A DNA stretch of 34,295 nt from Clostridiaceae bacterium (GCA_021200535.1 JAJQGL010000057.1:1-34295); one strand, 5' to 3'; counted from the stretch's first letter, positions 12,806-21,415 are shown. Notes: generated by a model from the letters alone, not told the origin. Numbers and translations are program-made.

Positions 12806-14773
12806 TTAATCCTTGAAATAAAAATGAGGCGCTTCATACCCCGCCGCAGAGAGCGGCAGGTCCGCGCACCAATCCGGATTCTGCGCCATCAGGCTGCAGA
12901 TTTCTTCTACCGTATACTTGCCTGTCGGCGCCTCAAGAATTACCTCATCATGAACACTCCCGACAATCTCAATCCCGGCCCGCTCCATACGCCACATGGC
13001 TTCCGCAAGGATATCCCGTGCAATGGCCTGGGTCGCATTTTCTACCAGCTTCCCAGAATAAGTTTCCTGACGGCTCCACTTGTTGTTCGCGCCGACTCCG
13101 AGAAATGTAATCGCCATCCGGCCAAAGCGGTTGGGCTGCATCTTCGGAGCCATATACGCCAGCTTCCTGCCAGACGGCAGATGCATCCAGAGGGTATTGG
13201 CCGAGAATGAGAATCGAATCTTCCCCACTTCTGTAGTCTCGTGTGTCTTTACGGTCGTCACCGCCGCTCTCTCCACGTCCCACCAGTACTGCACAATCTT
13301 CGGATTGGCGCTGCGCCAGTCATCAATCAGCCCCGGAAGCTCCGACTCTTTCAGTCCCATGTCAAGTGCGCCCATCGATATCAAAGCACCCGATGAGCCG
13401 CCATAACCACAAGCCAGCTCCGCGACCTTCCCTTTCTGTCGCAACTCGCCGTTCACACCGTGCTTGACCACAGGCACACCGAACATCTGCGATGCCGAAG
13501 CGCAGTAGATGTCGCCGCCGTCCTTGAATGTGTCCAGCCTCCACTGCTCCCCGGCTTCCCAGGCAAGCACCCTCGCCTCAATCGCTGAAAAATCTGCAAC
13601 GATGAAGATGCAACCCTCTTTCGGGATGAGCATCGTCCGGATCAGCTGGGAAAGGACATCCGGCGTGTTCCCATAGAACATCTCCACCAGTTCAAAGCAG
13701 CCCATCTTGACCAACTCCCTCGCTTCTTCCAGCGTGTCGATGTGGTTTTGAGGTAAGTTCTGCAGCTGAAGCAGTCTTCCTGCCCACCGACCGGTACGGT
13801 TCGCTCCGTTGAACTGAAAAAGACCGCGCACCCTGCCATCCGCACAGACTGCCCTCTCTGCCGCCTGATATTTCTTCACAGAGGACTTCGCCATCTGCAG
13901 CCGCAGCTTCAGCATGTCCAGTGCCTCCTGATCCGTGCTGTTTTTGTCGAGATCTTTTATCATTGCGGCAACATCCTTCTTTCCGAGCGTCTTCACTTCA
14001 ATCCCACGCTCTTCAAGCCAGCCCTTAAGCTGTGTGACAGAATTCGGATTTTCCAATCCCGTCAGTTCATATGCCCGCCTTGTCATCTCATCAGACAGCG
14101 CCAAGTCGCAGATGATTGCCTGTTCCACAAGCTTTGTGTCAATCAGCACTCCCCGGTCATTCACCCGCTGATCCATATGGTAGTAGTCCCACTCTGCCTC
14201 CGGCATCGGAAAACGCTCCAGCTTCTTACGGATATCCCGTTCTGTCCTCACGTCCTGCATGCAATAATCCTTAAACTGCTGCCATCCCGCCGGGTCGTCC
14301 TGCGGATATGCGCGGCTGACCTCACCGGTCTTGCTGTCGACCTTGGGAACAGAAAATTTCCGTATCAGCGCCTCCCCGGAGCGGTCTTTCTGTTCCCCGG
14401 TCTTTAATGCCAAAGCCGCGTCCTTCAGCTTCAGCGGAAGGGACAGGGATGCTGCGTGTACCATGGAGCAGCGCCAGGAATCCGGTGAAAGCTGATGTCC
14501 CAGATATTTACTCAGACATGTCCGTTCAAAGTTCGCGTTCCAGGCAGCCTTGATGACTTCATCGGACTCAATGGCTTCCGCCAAGTCTGGCGGCAGTTTT
14601 TCCCCACACGCAAGATCGATTATGAAAACCTCGTCATCAAAGGCATACGCACACAGCAGGATTTCAAAATCCGGCGACTCGCAGTATTTGTACAGGCCGC
14701 ATTTGTTTAGGTCGACGGGACTGTATGTTTCCAAATCCAGAGAACAGATCCTTCTGTCTTTCAATTCGTCCAT
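12806..14773 (-). CDS. Phage DNA polymerase, family A
   Basis: A 655-residue replicative DNA polymerase of the phage family A type. The N-terminus has a 3'-5' exonuclease with SLDLETYS (residues 11-18). The polymerase domain shows motif A IVADFSAIEARVLAW near residue 390, motif B around RQKGKVAELACGYGGS, and motif C SVHDEVILE near 606-614. There is no 5' nuclease domain, unlike cellular PolA. AAAAGGAGG precedes the ATG. It follows the ssDNA-binding protein by 93 bp and would copy phage DNA together with the primase-helicase. Confidence 0.93.
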   Translation of the reverse strand: MDELKDRRICSLDLETYSPVDLNKCGLYKYCESPDFEILLCAYAFDDEVFIIDLACGEKLPPDLAEAIESDEVIKAAWNANFERTCLSKYLGHQLSPDSWRCSMVHAASLSLPLKLKDAALALKTGEQKDRSGEALIRKFSVPKVDSKTGEVSRAYPQDDPAGWQQFKDYCMQDVRTERDIRKKLERFPMPEAEWDYYHMDQRVNDRGVLIDTKLVEQAIICDLALSDEMTRRAYELTGLENPNSVTQLKGWLEERGIEVKTLGKKDVAAMIKDLDKNSTDQEALDMLKLRLQMAKSSVKKYQAAERAVCADGRVRGLFQFNGANRTGRWAGRLLQLQNLPQNHIDTLEEARELVKMGCFELVEMFYGNTPDVLSQLIRTMLIPKEGCIFIVADFSAIEARVLAWEAGEQWRLDTFKDGGDIYCASASQMFGVPVVKHGVNGELRQKGKVAELACGYGGSSGALISMGALDMGLKESELPGLIDDWRSANPKIVQYWWDVERAAVTTVKTHETTEVGKIRFSFSANTLWMHLPSGRKLAYMAPKMQPNRFGRMAITFLGVGANNKWSRQETYSGKLVENATQAIARDILAEAMWRMERAGIEIVGSVHDEVILEAPTGKYTVEEICSLMAQNPDWCADLPLSAAGYEAPHFYFKD

Positions 14774-14866
14774 GAGAACGTCCTCCTTTTAAAGAGCCGG
14801 GAGAGTTTCCCCTCCCGGTCCCGGTTATGCTTTTCCTTATTCGATAAAGCGGTCTCTGCTTCCGGA

Positions 14867-15466
14867 TTATTTCAGGTAATCTGGAATGTCCTCTCCATCC
14901 ATACCGCCAAGGATATCTTCCTCTTCGTCCGCGACCTCCTCGAAATCGGACTCCGCAGAGGATTTTCCCGACAGGCGCTCCCCGTCCGCAAGAAACTGGA
15001 TGTTTCCAAGCCCCATCGCCACGCCGCGATTTCCTGATACCGAAAACGCATACGCATTGACCGACACGTTGCAGTAACATCCGGAATATACCGCCATCTG
15101 ATCCGTAATCGGCTGGACACGACGGTCTACAATCTGCGGCGCATCCTTGCTCGAAGCGTTAAAGAACATGGCGTCCGCATAGCATTCATCATCCGGACGG
15201 TCGATATCACCATCGCGCAGCGGGAGCTTCAGGTTCGGCGGAATCTTGCCTCCCCACTTCTTCGTCCTGCCATCCTCCTTCGCAGCCTCAATCGCCTTAT
15301 GAAGTGCCATCAGCGTTTTCTTATCCGACTTCGGGATGATGCAGGAGACGGAGTACTTCTCATCCCCGCTCAACGTTGCTTTGGGCGACCAGATATTCGC
15401 AAAGCTGAGTCTGCAGGGTACAACCACCTTCGTAGGTGCAAGTGTCTTCTTTTTCGTAGTAGCCAT
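14867..15466 (-). CDS. DUF2815 single-stranded-DNA-binding protein
   Basis: A 199-residue protein of the DUF2815 family, predicted to have an OB-like fold similar to phage gp2.5 ssDNA-binding proteins. Family-like segments are VVVPCRLSFANIWSPKA, YSVSCIIPKSDKKTL and YSGCYCNVSVNAYAF, GNRGVAMGLGNIQFL. The tail is acidic (EEVADEEEDILGGMDGEDIPDYLK in parts), as in many SSB proteins that recruit partners by it. GGAGG precedes the ATG. It sits between the RecB-like nuclease and the polymerase, the standard order in this phage group. Confidence 0.85.
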   Translation of the reverse strand: MATTKKKTLAPTKVVVPCRLSFANIWSPKATLSGDEKYSVSCIIPKSDKKTLMALHKAIEAAKEDGRTKKWGGKIPPNLKLPLRDGDIDRPDDECYADAMFFNASSKDAPQIVDRRVQPITDQMAVYSGCYCNVSVNAYAFSVSGNRGVAMGLGNIQFLADGERLSGKSSAESDFEEVADEEEDILGGMDGEDIPDYLK

Positions 15467-15522
15467 AATTTCTTTTCCTCCATGATATGATTTTTGATTG
15501 GTTTGTTTTATGAAAGCAGCCC

Positions 15523-16776
15523 TTAATCGAGGGCTGCAAATTCATCTTCTGCCGTGGTTAAGTCCACCTCCGGCCTCGGGTCAGTTTCCCGCACGAGCGC
15601 CAATTTGCCCGGCGGCTTCTCAACAAATTTTCCGAGGATTTCCCGGAATCTTTTCTTTCCCATGAGTTTTTCAATTTCTGTCAGGGAAAGCATCTGCTGC
15701 CTGTACAGCTGCGTATAGCCCTCCATGGCCGCCGCATCCTCCACGGCTTTCGTATCCGTAAACCGGCGGACAGAACGCCCTTCAACCACTTTCCATCCCT
15801 TCCACCGGACACCGTGATTGATGGCCTCCGATGATACAAAGGCGAACACGGCATCGATCCAGGAAGAAATGCGGTTAAGTGTCGGAAGGATTTCTTCCAG
15901 CTCTCCTTTCGATAAAAACGCCGGCTGTTTGAACGTCGGCGCACTATCATCCCGGTTATATGGTGCTGTGGCATCCGTCTCTTCCACGACGCAGGTATCA
16001 GCTTCTTCCGTAAGCGGCACCACATCCGCATCCAGGTCCAGAAACTCCTCCCTTGCTAACGCCAAAGCATCTTCGGCGCAGGCACGGCAGACGTGCTTTG
16101 CCTTGCAGAACCGGCACTGCTCCTCGCCTGGGACAAAATCACCCTCGCCCTTATAGGCAAGTTGCGCCCTCGGGCGGACATAGTTCTCACCCCAGTCCAG
16201 CAGTTCTCCGATAGTGCATTCATCCGTCGAAATATTGTCCAACCGCGGCTGGACAATCGTCATGGACACCGTCTCAATCGGATACAGGTACTGGAACATA
16301 TGGTAGGCTCCGAGCGCGTACAGCCGCATCTGCGGATTGCCTTCGCAATGGACGAAAACACCCTGCCCATGCTTATAGTCCACGACGTATAGTTTCTTAT
16401 CTGCTATAATTACGCAATCCCCCGTGCCGAATCCACCCGGAACAATGTGGCTGAAATCCAGTTTTTCCTCCACCAGCACCAGTGGGTTCGGGCAGGTCTC
16501 CCGAATCTTCTCGATGATTTCAGTAATAAATTCCGCGTAGATGTCCGAACAGTTCTCCATCTCTTCTGAATCGAACTCCGAAACCGGCCGCCTGCCCACC
16601 TGCTCGTGCAAAAATTTCTTAAGCTTATACTCACACAGAGCATGGGCGGCGGTTCCCTCCTGCGCGTAAACGCTGGACTCTTCTTTCTTCGCGACCTGCT
16701 CCTCCAGCCGGACGGATGGTGTGCAGAGCAGCCACTGTTTTGCCTTCGATGGCCCTAATAATGCGTGTGCTCCCAT
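15523..16776 (-). CDS. DUF2800 RecB-like nuclease
   Basis: A 417-residue protein of the DUF2800 family, related to the PD-(D/E)XK nuclease of RecB/Cas4. Visible are GTAAHALCEYKL (around residue 42) with the first active-site His, and GTGDCVIIADKKLYVVDYKHGQG (about 117-140) carrying the catalytic D and DYK. A CRFCKAKHVCRAC cluster near 220-232 is consistent with the iron-sulfur or zinc site of this group. GAGGAAGAGG lies upstream of the ATG. It precedes the ssDNA-binding protein and may process ends for recombination. Confidence 0.87.
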   Translation of the reverse strand: MGAHALLGPSKAKQWLLCTPSVRLEEQVAKKEESSVYAQEGTAAHALCEYKLKKFLHEQVGRRPVSEFDSEEMENCSDIYAEFITEIIEKIRETCPNPLVLVEEKLDFSHIVPGGFGTGDCVIIADKKLYVVDYKHGQGVFVHCEGNPQMRLYALGAYHMFQYLYPIETVSMTIVQPRLDNISTDECTIGELLDWGENYVRPRAQLAYKGEGDFVPGEEQCRFCKAKHVCRACAEDALALAREEFLDLDADVVPLTEEADTCVVEETDATAPYNRDDSAPTFKQPAFLSKGELEEILPTLNRISSWIDAVFAFVSSEAINHGVRWKGWKVVEGRSVRRFTDTKAVEDAAAMEGYTQLYRQQMLSLTEIEKLMGKKRFREILGKFVEKPPGKLALVRETDPRPEVDLTTAEDEFAALD

Positions 16777-16825
16777 TCTTTCCCTCTTCCTCTCTCAGCC
16801 ATGATCCCTTGTATACAGACTGCAA

Positions 16826-17533
16826 TCACAACTGTGAAAGGTCGTTCAGGAACGCCTCGTACTTCTCTTCCGGCAGGTCAGAGAGCTGCGCTACGCCATA
16901 GGTTTTGACCAGCTTGCCGATAGCTTCAGAGTTGCTGCGCTTCTTCTTAATCTTTGCAACAACCGTTTTCGTAATCAGTTCCTTTGTGATAGCTGGAACT
17001 TCAGATGCCGAAGCAGGAGTGGATGCCTTCGCGGAAGAAGCCGTCCGCTTGTCCACAGCTTCCGTTTTGCTCTCACCCGAAGCACTCTCCTCCGATCCGT
17101 TTTCCTGCGGTGTCTGCCTGTCCATCGTCATTTCCTCCGATTCCGGCTTCTCTGATACCGCCCTATTTGCTACGCTCTCTTCCGTGGTCAGCTGTTCCGA
17201 TATCTCCGGCTTCACCGCTTCTTCTGCATCTTTTTTCTTTGAAGCAGAAACTTTTCTCGTTTTCGTGACCCTCTGCTTTTCTGTAGATTCCTTCACTAAC
17301 GAAGGCTCCTCTGTCACCGCATCCTCTGTGGTTCTATCCACAGCTGCAGTTTTGGATTTCACATCATCCACCGCCAGTTCCACCTGATCGGCGATACCCT
17401 CGAACATCATATGGAGGCCGTCAAATACCGTGGTCAACCCCCGCACAATCTTTGTCGCGTCCCCGGCAAAAACCATGCCGCAGGGAACCACATTTACGCC
17501 AGTTTCTACCGCCGCATCATTTTTTCTTTCCAT
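16826..17533 (-). CDS. Low-complexity linker protein of unknown function (235 aa)
   Basis: A 235-residue protein with a conserved-looking N-terminus (residues 1-60, GMVFAGDATKIVRGLTTVF), a long low-complexity middle (about 65-185) of Glu, Ser, Thr, Ala and Lys, and a compact basic C-terminus (VVAKIKKKRSNSEAIGKLVKTYG, LSDLPEEKYEAFLNDLSQL). This two-domain layout with a disordered linker suggests a tether between partners. The start overlaps the upstream gene by 28 bp, and GGAGG precedes it. No known family recognised. Confidence 0.7.
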   Translation of the reverse strand: MERKNDAAVETGVNVVPCGMVFAGDATKIVRGLTTVFDGLHMMFEGIADQVELAVDDVKSKTAAVDRTTEDAVTEEPSLVKESTEKQRVTKTRKVSASKKKDAEEAVKPEISEQLTTEESVANRAVSEKPESEEMTMDRQTPQENGSEESASGESKTEAVDKRTASSAKASTPASASEVPAITKELITKTVVAKIKKKRSNSEAIGKLVKTYGVAQLSDLPEEKYEAFLNDLSQL

Positions 17534-18150
17534 CTGTATCCTCCTTCGCCCTCACACCTGTTTCCGCAGTCGGCCATCTTCATAACCCCAAGTTCGTCCA
17601 GGATTCTGCTCTCTGCGTAAAGAACCGCCTTAACCGCATTCAGCGGCAGCCCGGTGTCTTCGTGAATCTTTCCAGCCAGCTTGTCCATGTCGAGCAGGAA
17701 GCTGTCCCTGTATGCGGAAAAGAAATCTTTGTGCTTCTCCCATCCCGGAAGCGGCTCCGGCATACAGCGCACCGGGATGCCCAGGTCTCTGGCGAGGGAA
17801 ATCTCCGCCGCCATCCCGTCACTGACCTGCTCACCAAACACCCACAGCTCATCTGACTCTTTCAGCCATTCCATGCCGAAAGCCATGCCCTGAGACCGCT
17901 CTCCGGGATCTGTATCATCCAGAAAACGGGTAAAATAATTGTGCGGGCAAAGCGGCATATAGCCCAGCTTCACAATCAGCCGACATGCCAGCCGGACGCG
18001 CTCCTCATTTTCCCTGCGTTCCCGTTCCAGGTCATCCGGTGTCAGAGAGTTTAAACGCCATGGCGAGCAGACATAGATTTTCATCTGCGGAATCTGTGTC
18101 TGCTGCACCCCTCGCGTCTTCTGCGGCTTTCCCTTTGATAAACTATCCAT
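17506..18150 (-). CDS. DUF4406-like nucleoside deoxyribosyltransferase-fold protein
   Basis: A 214-residue protein. Residues 24-130 (KIYVCSPWR, NEERVRLACRLIVKLGYMPLCPHNYFTRFL, WLKESDELWVFG, SDGMAAEISLARDLGIPV) match the DUF4406/nucleoside 2-deoxyribosyltransferase-like fold, with the GMAAEI glutamate in the place of the family's catalytic Glu. A C-terminal helical segment of about 80 residues is separate. AAAGGA lies upstream of the ATG at 18150. In phages such proteins may alter nucleotide pools or bind nucleotide signals; the substrate cannot be read here. Confidence 0.75.
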   Translation of the reverse strand: MDSLSKGKPQKTRGVQQTQIPQMKIYVCSPWRLNSLTPDDLERERRENEERVRLACRLIVKLGYMPLCPHNYFTRFLDDTDPGERSQGMAFGMEWLKESDELWVFGEQVSDGMAAEISLARDLGIPVRCMPEPLPGWEKHKDFFSAYRDSFLLDMDKLAGKIHEDTGLPLNAVKAVLYAESRILDELGVMKMADCGNRCEGEGGYRWKEKMMRR

Positions 18151-18180
18151 GTTTCGAGTTCCTTTCTGATATAGTAGGCA

Positions 18181-18244
18181 AAAGAGCGGAAGCCGTGCGG
18201 CTTATCTGTCTGCGACGGATAAGCATGTGGCCTGTCCGCTCTTT
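18181..18244. other. Branched inverted-repeat structure between two phage genes
   Basis: AAAGAGCGGA (18181-18190) and TCCGCTCTTT (18235-18244) are a perfect 10-bp inverted repeat. Inside, 18200-18210 and 18214-18224 form an 11-bp stem with a TGC loop (one G-T pair), and AGCC/GGCT (18191-18194/18199-18202) forms a competing small stem. On the minus strand the outer stem ends in TTTT, so weak termination or a regulatory switch after the first operon gene is possible. Confidence 0.55.
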
Positions 18245-18282
18245 CCCGCCTCTACTTAATAGGTCATTTCAGAGGTGGTTTT

Positions 18283-19011
18283 TCAACCTGCCGCCTCAAC
18301 TTTTTCAAAATATTTTTTCACTGTTCTCCTTGCACGGCTCAGTGTCTGATCCACGTTCTGAAAGCTGGTGCCAAGCACCGCCGCAATCTCCTGCAGCGTC
18401 ATACCCAGCCCATAGTACATCTGTGCACACTCCTTCTGACGCATGGATAACAGTTCCAGAAGCTCACTCTCATCATCCAGACCAAGCGCCTCCCGTTCCA
18501 CATCCGCACCCGAATCAATCTCCAGTTCCATCTCTTCGCCGGTCTTCTCATCCACTCCACCGACTTCGCACAGCGATACCAGCCTGTCCGCATCGCGTTC
18601 ACCGCGCCATTTCTCCAGCCGGTCTTCGCCTTTCATCATTACAGCAACCGCCCACGGCTCGTCCAACAGGTCAATGCTCTGGCTGCCGCGTTCCAGTTCC
18701 GGATCGCCATCATACCAGCATTTTCCCACATACTCCATCCGGAGCACCGCCGCCGTATCTTCCGTCTGATAGATTGCAAAGCCCAGATCGTAAAGTTCCA
18801 GTCTGCACCTGGCCGTGGTCAAGGCTGCCACAAGGTTTCCACAGGAGCGCAGATACACCGTACCCGGCGCTCTCTTAAACGCCCGAGTGCTGCTGACTCT
18901 CTGCTTTACCTCCCGCAGTGTCGCCTCCTGATTCAGTTCCGCTCTGCTGTTGTAGTAAAATTTCTCCTCATTCACCTCATGTTCCGTTCCGTGAATCCTG
19001 TAAGTTCTCAT
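18283..19011 (-). CDS. Sigma-region-4-like protein, first gene of replication operon
   Basis: A 242-residue protein starting MRTYRIHGTEHEVNEEKFYYN at the ATG at 19011, preceded by GGAAAGGAAGG. The N-terminal 140 residues are not recognised. The C-terminal 60 residues (ELLELLSMRQKECAQMYYGLGMTLQEIAAVLGTSFQNVDQTLSRARRTVKKYF) form a sigma-70 region 4-type helix-turn-helix. It leads the leftward replication operon and likely regulates phage transcription. A hairpin with a T-run stands about 70 bp before its start. The stretch 18602-18399 has no separate gene. Confidence 0.8.
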   Translation of the reverse strand: MRTYRIHGTEHEVNEEKFYYNSRAELNQEATLREVKQRVSSTRAFKRAPGTVYLRSCGNLVAALTTARCRLELYDLGFAIYQTEDTAAVLRMEYVGKCWYDGDPELERGSQSIDLLDEPWAVAVMMKGEDRLEKWRGERDADRLVSLCEVGGVDEKTGEEMELEIDSGADVEREALGLDDESELLELLSMRQKECAQMYYGLGMTLQEIAAVLGTSFQNVDQTLSRARRTVKKYFEKVEAAG

Positions 19012-19520
19012 GGTTCCTTCCTTTCCGCCTGAGCGGCGGCAAGGGCAGGAATCCTCTTTCTGCAGAATCATTCACGGAACAAAAATGCTCCGGAAGCGTC
19101 TTCTTATGAAACACCTCCGGAGCCTGCAAACTGAGCGCAATAAGTCAAGGGGTATTTCATACCGGTTCCCATATGCGTTTCGGATTTTTCCGAAAAACAT
19201 AAGGAAACCAATGTGAGAATATCCTGCCCTATTGCAACTCAGGCTCGATATTATATTTTTTCATGTGCCGGGAAATTTTCCTTCAGATTCCTGACTCTAA
19301 GGTTGTCCCCGTTGATGCTAATATCATATCAGAACCACCAGAAATTGCATTTCCACATATGTAAAGAAGAAACCCAGCTTTTTTACATATTTGTAAAAAT
19401 ACGGAATATCTGATTGCGATGAGAATTTGTATCTGAAAAGACACAGAAGATTTTCTGAAATGTAATTTCTTAAAACGCAAAAAACCGCTTAACCAAAATT
19501 CCTCTGATTCGAAATTCTGA
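19012..19520. promoter_or_regulatory. Leader of the replication operon
   Basis: No gene is credible in this 509-bp stretch. On the minus strand it carries a TATAAT at 19255-19250 without a good -35, a palindrome GGTATttcATACC at 19151-19163, a small hairpin TTCGG/CCGAA at 19180-19195, and the terminator-like hairpin at 19081-19123 just before the first gene. It looks like a long 5' leader with attenuation or repressor control. Confidence 0.45.
19081..19123 (-). terminator. Terminator-like attenuator before the operon
   Basis: GCTCCGGAGG (from 19123) pairs with CTTCCGGAGC (19096-19087) with one wobble, followed on the minus strand by ATTTTT (19086-19081). Its place between the presumed promoter and the first gene makes it an attenuator or the target of an antiterminator. 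Confidence 0.65.
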
Positions 19521-19529
19521 TTAAGCGGT
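19479..19529 (-). terminator. Terminator of the leftward Xre gene
   Basis: ACCGCTTAA (19529-19521 on the minus strand) pairs with TTAAGCGGT (19492-19484), followed by a T-run (about 19483-19479). The first arm includes the stop codon of the Xre gene. Confidence 0.75.
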
Positions 19530-19895
19530 ATGTACTCCTTGTGCTATTGGTGCCTGGTTTTTTAACAGCGTTTGAATCAAGACTCTGACAGCTTCTTTGT
19601 TGCCCTCATTCAGACGCATAAAGCCTGTAACTGCCTCATCCGTATGTGTCTCTACAATCCATGCGGGATACAATTCATTTGGGGTTGTCCCCAAAGCATT
19701 CGCAATCGCTATCACTGCTTCCGACCCGATATTTATGTACCCATGCTCATATTCGCTAAGAATCTTGGTGGAAAAGGTTCCTCCCAGCGTATCGGCAAGC
19801 TCCTGCAGTGTAAAGTGATTTTCTTTTCTGTATCTTTTTATGTTTGCCCCAAGTTCTTCCATGTCATCACTAATCGGTTCCCTCTTTCTCGCCAA
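19521..19895 (-). CDS. Xre-family transcription regulator (124 aa)
   Basis: A 124-residue protein. Residues about 14-72 form an Xre-type helix-turn-helix (LGANIKRYRKENHFTLQELADTLG, STKILSEYEHGYINIGSEAVIAIANALGTTPNELY). A short helical tail follows. The start is TTG at 19895, supported by GGGAGGAGG 8-16 nt upstream; no ATG fits as well. It is encoded upstream of the phage replication operon on the same strand and could be its repressor or a Cro-like protein. It has its own terminator overlapping the stop. Confidence 0.82.
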   Translation of the reverse strand: MARKREPISDDMEELGANIKRYRKENHFTLQELADTLGGTFSTKILSEYEHGYINIGSEAVIAIANALGTTPNELYPAWIVETHTDEAVTGFMRLNEGNKEAVRVLIQTLLKNQAPIAQGVHTA

Positions 19896-19985
19896 GACTC
19901 TTCACCTCCTCCCTTATGCAAACTTCCATGCAAATCAGCATTTATCTGCCATTGTATTTCACACAGTTTCTCTTTTTCCCGAAAT

Positions 19986-20030
19986 AAAAAATCGGGATGA
20001 TATCCATCTTTACGATTTCTATCATCCCGA
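19986..20030 (-). terminator. Terminator of the small gene at 20022-20300
   Basis: TCGGGATGATA (minus strand from 20030) pairs perfectly over 11 bp with TATCATCCCGA (20002-19992), followed by six T (19991-19986). The stop codon of the small upstream gene lies inside the first arm. Confidence 0.8.
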
Positions 20031-20300
20031 CAACTTACTCCTGTAATAAATCAGAAGATGGATTACATAGAAACCGTCCAATGCACCCTTGGTGCATTCG
20101 CAGTTTTGATGGCCATTAGTCAGCCTTTTTTCTAAAAATACTATGTAATCCCGCAACTGTCTTTCGACAGCATCTCTTCTAAAATAAATTGCAGATTTCT
20201 TTGTCTTGCGCTGTTCGCATGTAAATCTATTTAATTTTTCGATGATTCCCACAAACACTTCCAGAATATGGAATTTCAAATATGTGGAAATTGCGTTCAT
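20022..20300 (-). CDS. Small basic protein of unknown function, possibly 5'-truncated
   Basis: A 92-residue frame from the ATG at 20300 (MNAISTYLKFHILEVFVGIIEKL) to a stop that lies in a strong terminator, which supports a real gene. No good ribosome site precedes this ATG. The same frame continues upstream to about 20365 with plausible sequence (VKSIREFVKNW), and a different frame encodes MHEKTYAYICRNMHKRK from an ATG near 20430. A single frameshift near 20364 would join them, so the gene may be damaged. Function not recognised. Confidence 0.4.
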   Translation of the reverse strand: MNAISTYLKFHILEVFVGIIEKLNRFTCEQRKTKKSAIYFRRDAVERQLRDYIVFLEKRLTNGHQNCECTKGALDGFYVIHLLIYYRSKLSG

Positions 20301-20548
20301 ACATACTCTAGCATCGTTCGATGCTTTTTGCAACCAGTTTTTTACAAATTCCCTAATGCTTTTTACCGTTCTATTATTTTTCTACATTTTCTCTTATGCA
20401 TATTCCGACAAATATATGCATATGTTTTTTCATGCATAGATCCGATCCCATATATTTTTCTTTCCTTTCCGATACACAATTCAATCTTAATCTCGATTGA
20501 AAAAATATCTTTATTCACAACTTATAAATTCAATATTTTTTCCCTAAT

Positions 20549-20620
20549 AAAAAAGTCAGATTAGAAAAGAACATTTCACATTCCATTCAAGGAATATTTA
20601 TGTTCGTTCTCTAACCTGAC
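20549..20620 (-). terminator. Long hairpin terminator
   Basis: The minus strand from 20620 (GTCAGGTTAG...) folds back on 20584-20555 (...CTAATCTGAC) with a few mismatches over about 30 bp, capped by GGAAT/ATTCC, and is followed by six T (20554-20549). It indicates a leftward transcript from the 20620-20950 interval. Confidence 0.6.
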
Positions 20621-20953
20621 GTATGAATCTATAAAAAGCAATTCAATATCGGCTGTTATTTATATTCGTTCTGTGTTCAATTCGGCAAAAAACTTATCAA
20701 ACACATATATCACAATGCCAATTCTGTTGCAAGTTTTATTTTATTCATTCCGACATTTTCGTCAGATTAGATGAAATTCCCCATACTTTTTTGTGCGTTC
20801 TTACCTATTGACAAAGTCTCCTTTCTGTGCTTTGTTATAAAATTAGGCCTAATTATCATGATACTCACATACTCATAATCCGATCCTAATCTTATAATAA
20901 AATATTGTCTGCCATACCAAGAAGTTATAAAATATCAATTATGGATAATAAGG

Positions 20954-21059
20954 CAAAAGCCGGAGCAGAAGAATCATTTCAAATTCGGATATAGCGTCCA
21001 TAAACATTGCTACTTTTCTGGATTCCTATATCATGAAAATGATTCTTTCTGCTCCGGCT
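20954..21059 (-). terminator. Very long hairpin terminator downstream of 21188-21415
   Basis: AGCCGGAGCAGAA (minus strand from 21059) pairs with TTCTGCTCCGGCT (20970-20958), and the pairing continues through GAATCATTT and GATATAG/CTATATC, giving a stem of about 30 bp with small bulges. TTTTG follows on the minus strand. It closes the small gene ending at 21188. Confidence 0.6.
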
Positions 21060-21187
21060 GTGCTCGTATACATTGAATCCGGCTACGCTCAGATGCAGAT
21101 ATTCTATTGTAGATTCTGTGACTGGATACCTACACAACTTATGGTGACATCCTAGCCTCACAGATATCTATAAAATCTCAATTGTCC

Positions 21188-21415
21188 TTAACTGACAACC
21201 TCGTCCTTAAAAATTATATTTAACTTTGCCACTTCCCTGCCATAGAGATTCCCCACAAACTCTTCAGGTGTCATAAAGTCCTCTTTTTTTCCCTGCCTCA
21301 ACCATATCAGTGGCTTTTTCCCCAACATCCGCTTATCAGCATAATGGATATTCTCTCTTGGTGATCTTAGCTCCACATCATTTTCCACGCCAAATCCTGT
21401 GCGTTTTCTTTTCAT
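21188..21415 (-). CDS. Small protein of unknown function (75 aa)
   Basis: A 75-residue basic protein (MKRKRTGFGVENDVELRSPRENI) with a good AGGAAGG ribosome site 4 nt before the ATG. The C-terminal half contains FMTPEEFVGNLYGREVAKLNIIF. It ends at a long terminator. The adjacent IS200-type element begins about 25 bp upstream of its start, so its original promoter may have been displaced. No family recognised. Confidence 0.5.
   Translation of the reverse strand: MKRKRTGFGVENDVELRSPRENIHYADKRMLGKKPLIWLRQGKKEDFMTPEEFVGNLYGREVAKLNIIFKDEVVS

Larger units (their letters stand above)
20301..21187. other. A+T-rich region with long hairpins and no confident gene
   Basis: Nearly 900 bp without a credible gene apart from the possible 5' end described at 20300-20430. 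It contains two long leftward terminators (20549-20620 and 20954-21059), a 14-bp palindrome AATTAGGCCTAATT (20841-20854), and a short plus-strand hairpin AGCATCgttCGATGCTTTTT at about 20311-20328. GTCAGATTAGA occurs at 20555 and again near 20762. A minus-strand frame of 15 codons with AAAGGAG close before TTG (about 20815) is too short and oddly spaced to call. Confidence 0.45.

Noticed and set aside
19126-19148. TTGACT on the minus strand as -35 of the replication operon
   Set aside because: At 17 bp downstream the sequence is AGGCTC, which is not a usable -10, and it lies inside the attenuator hairpin.
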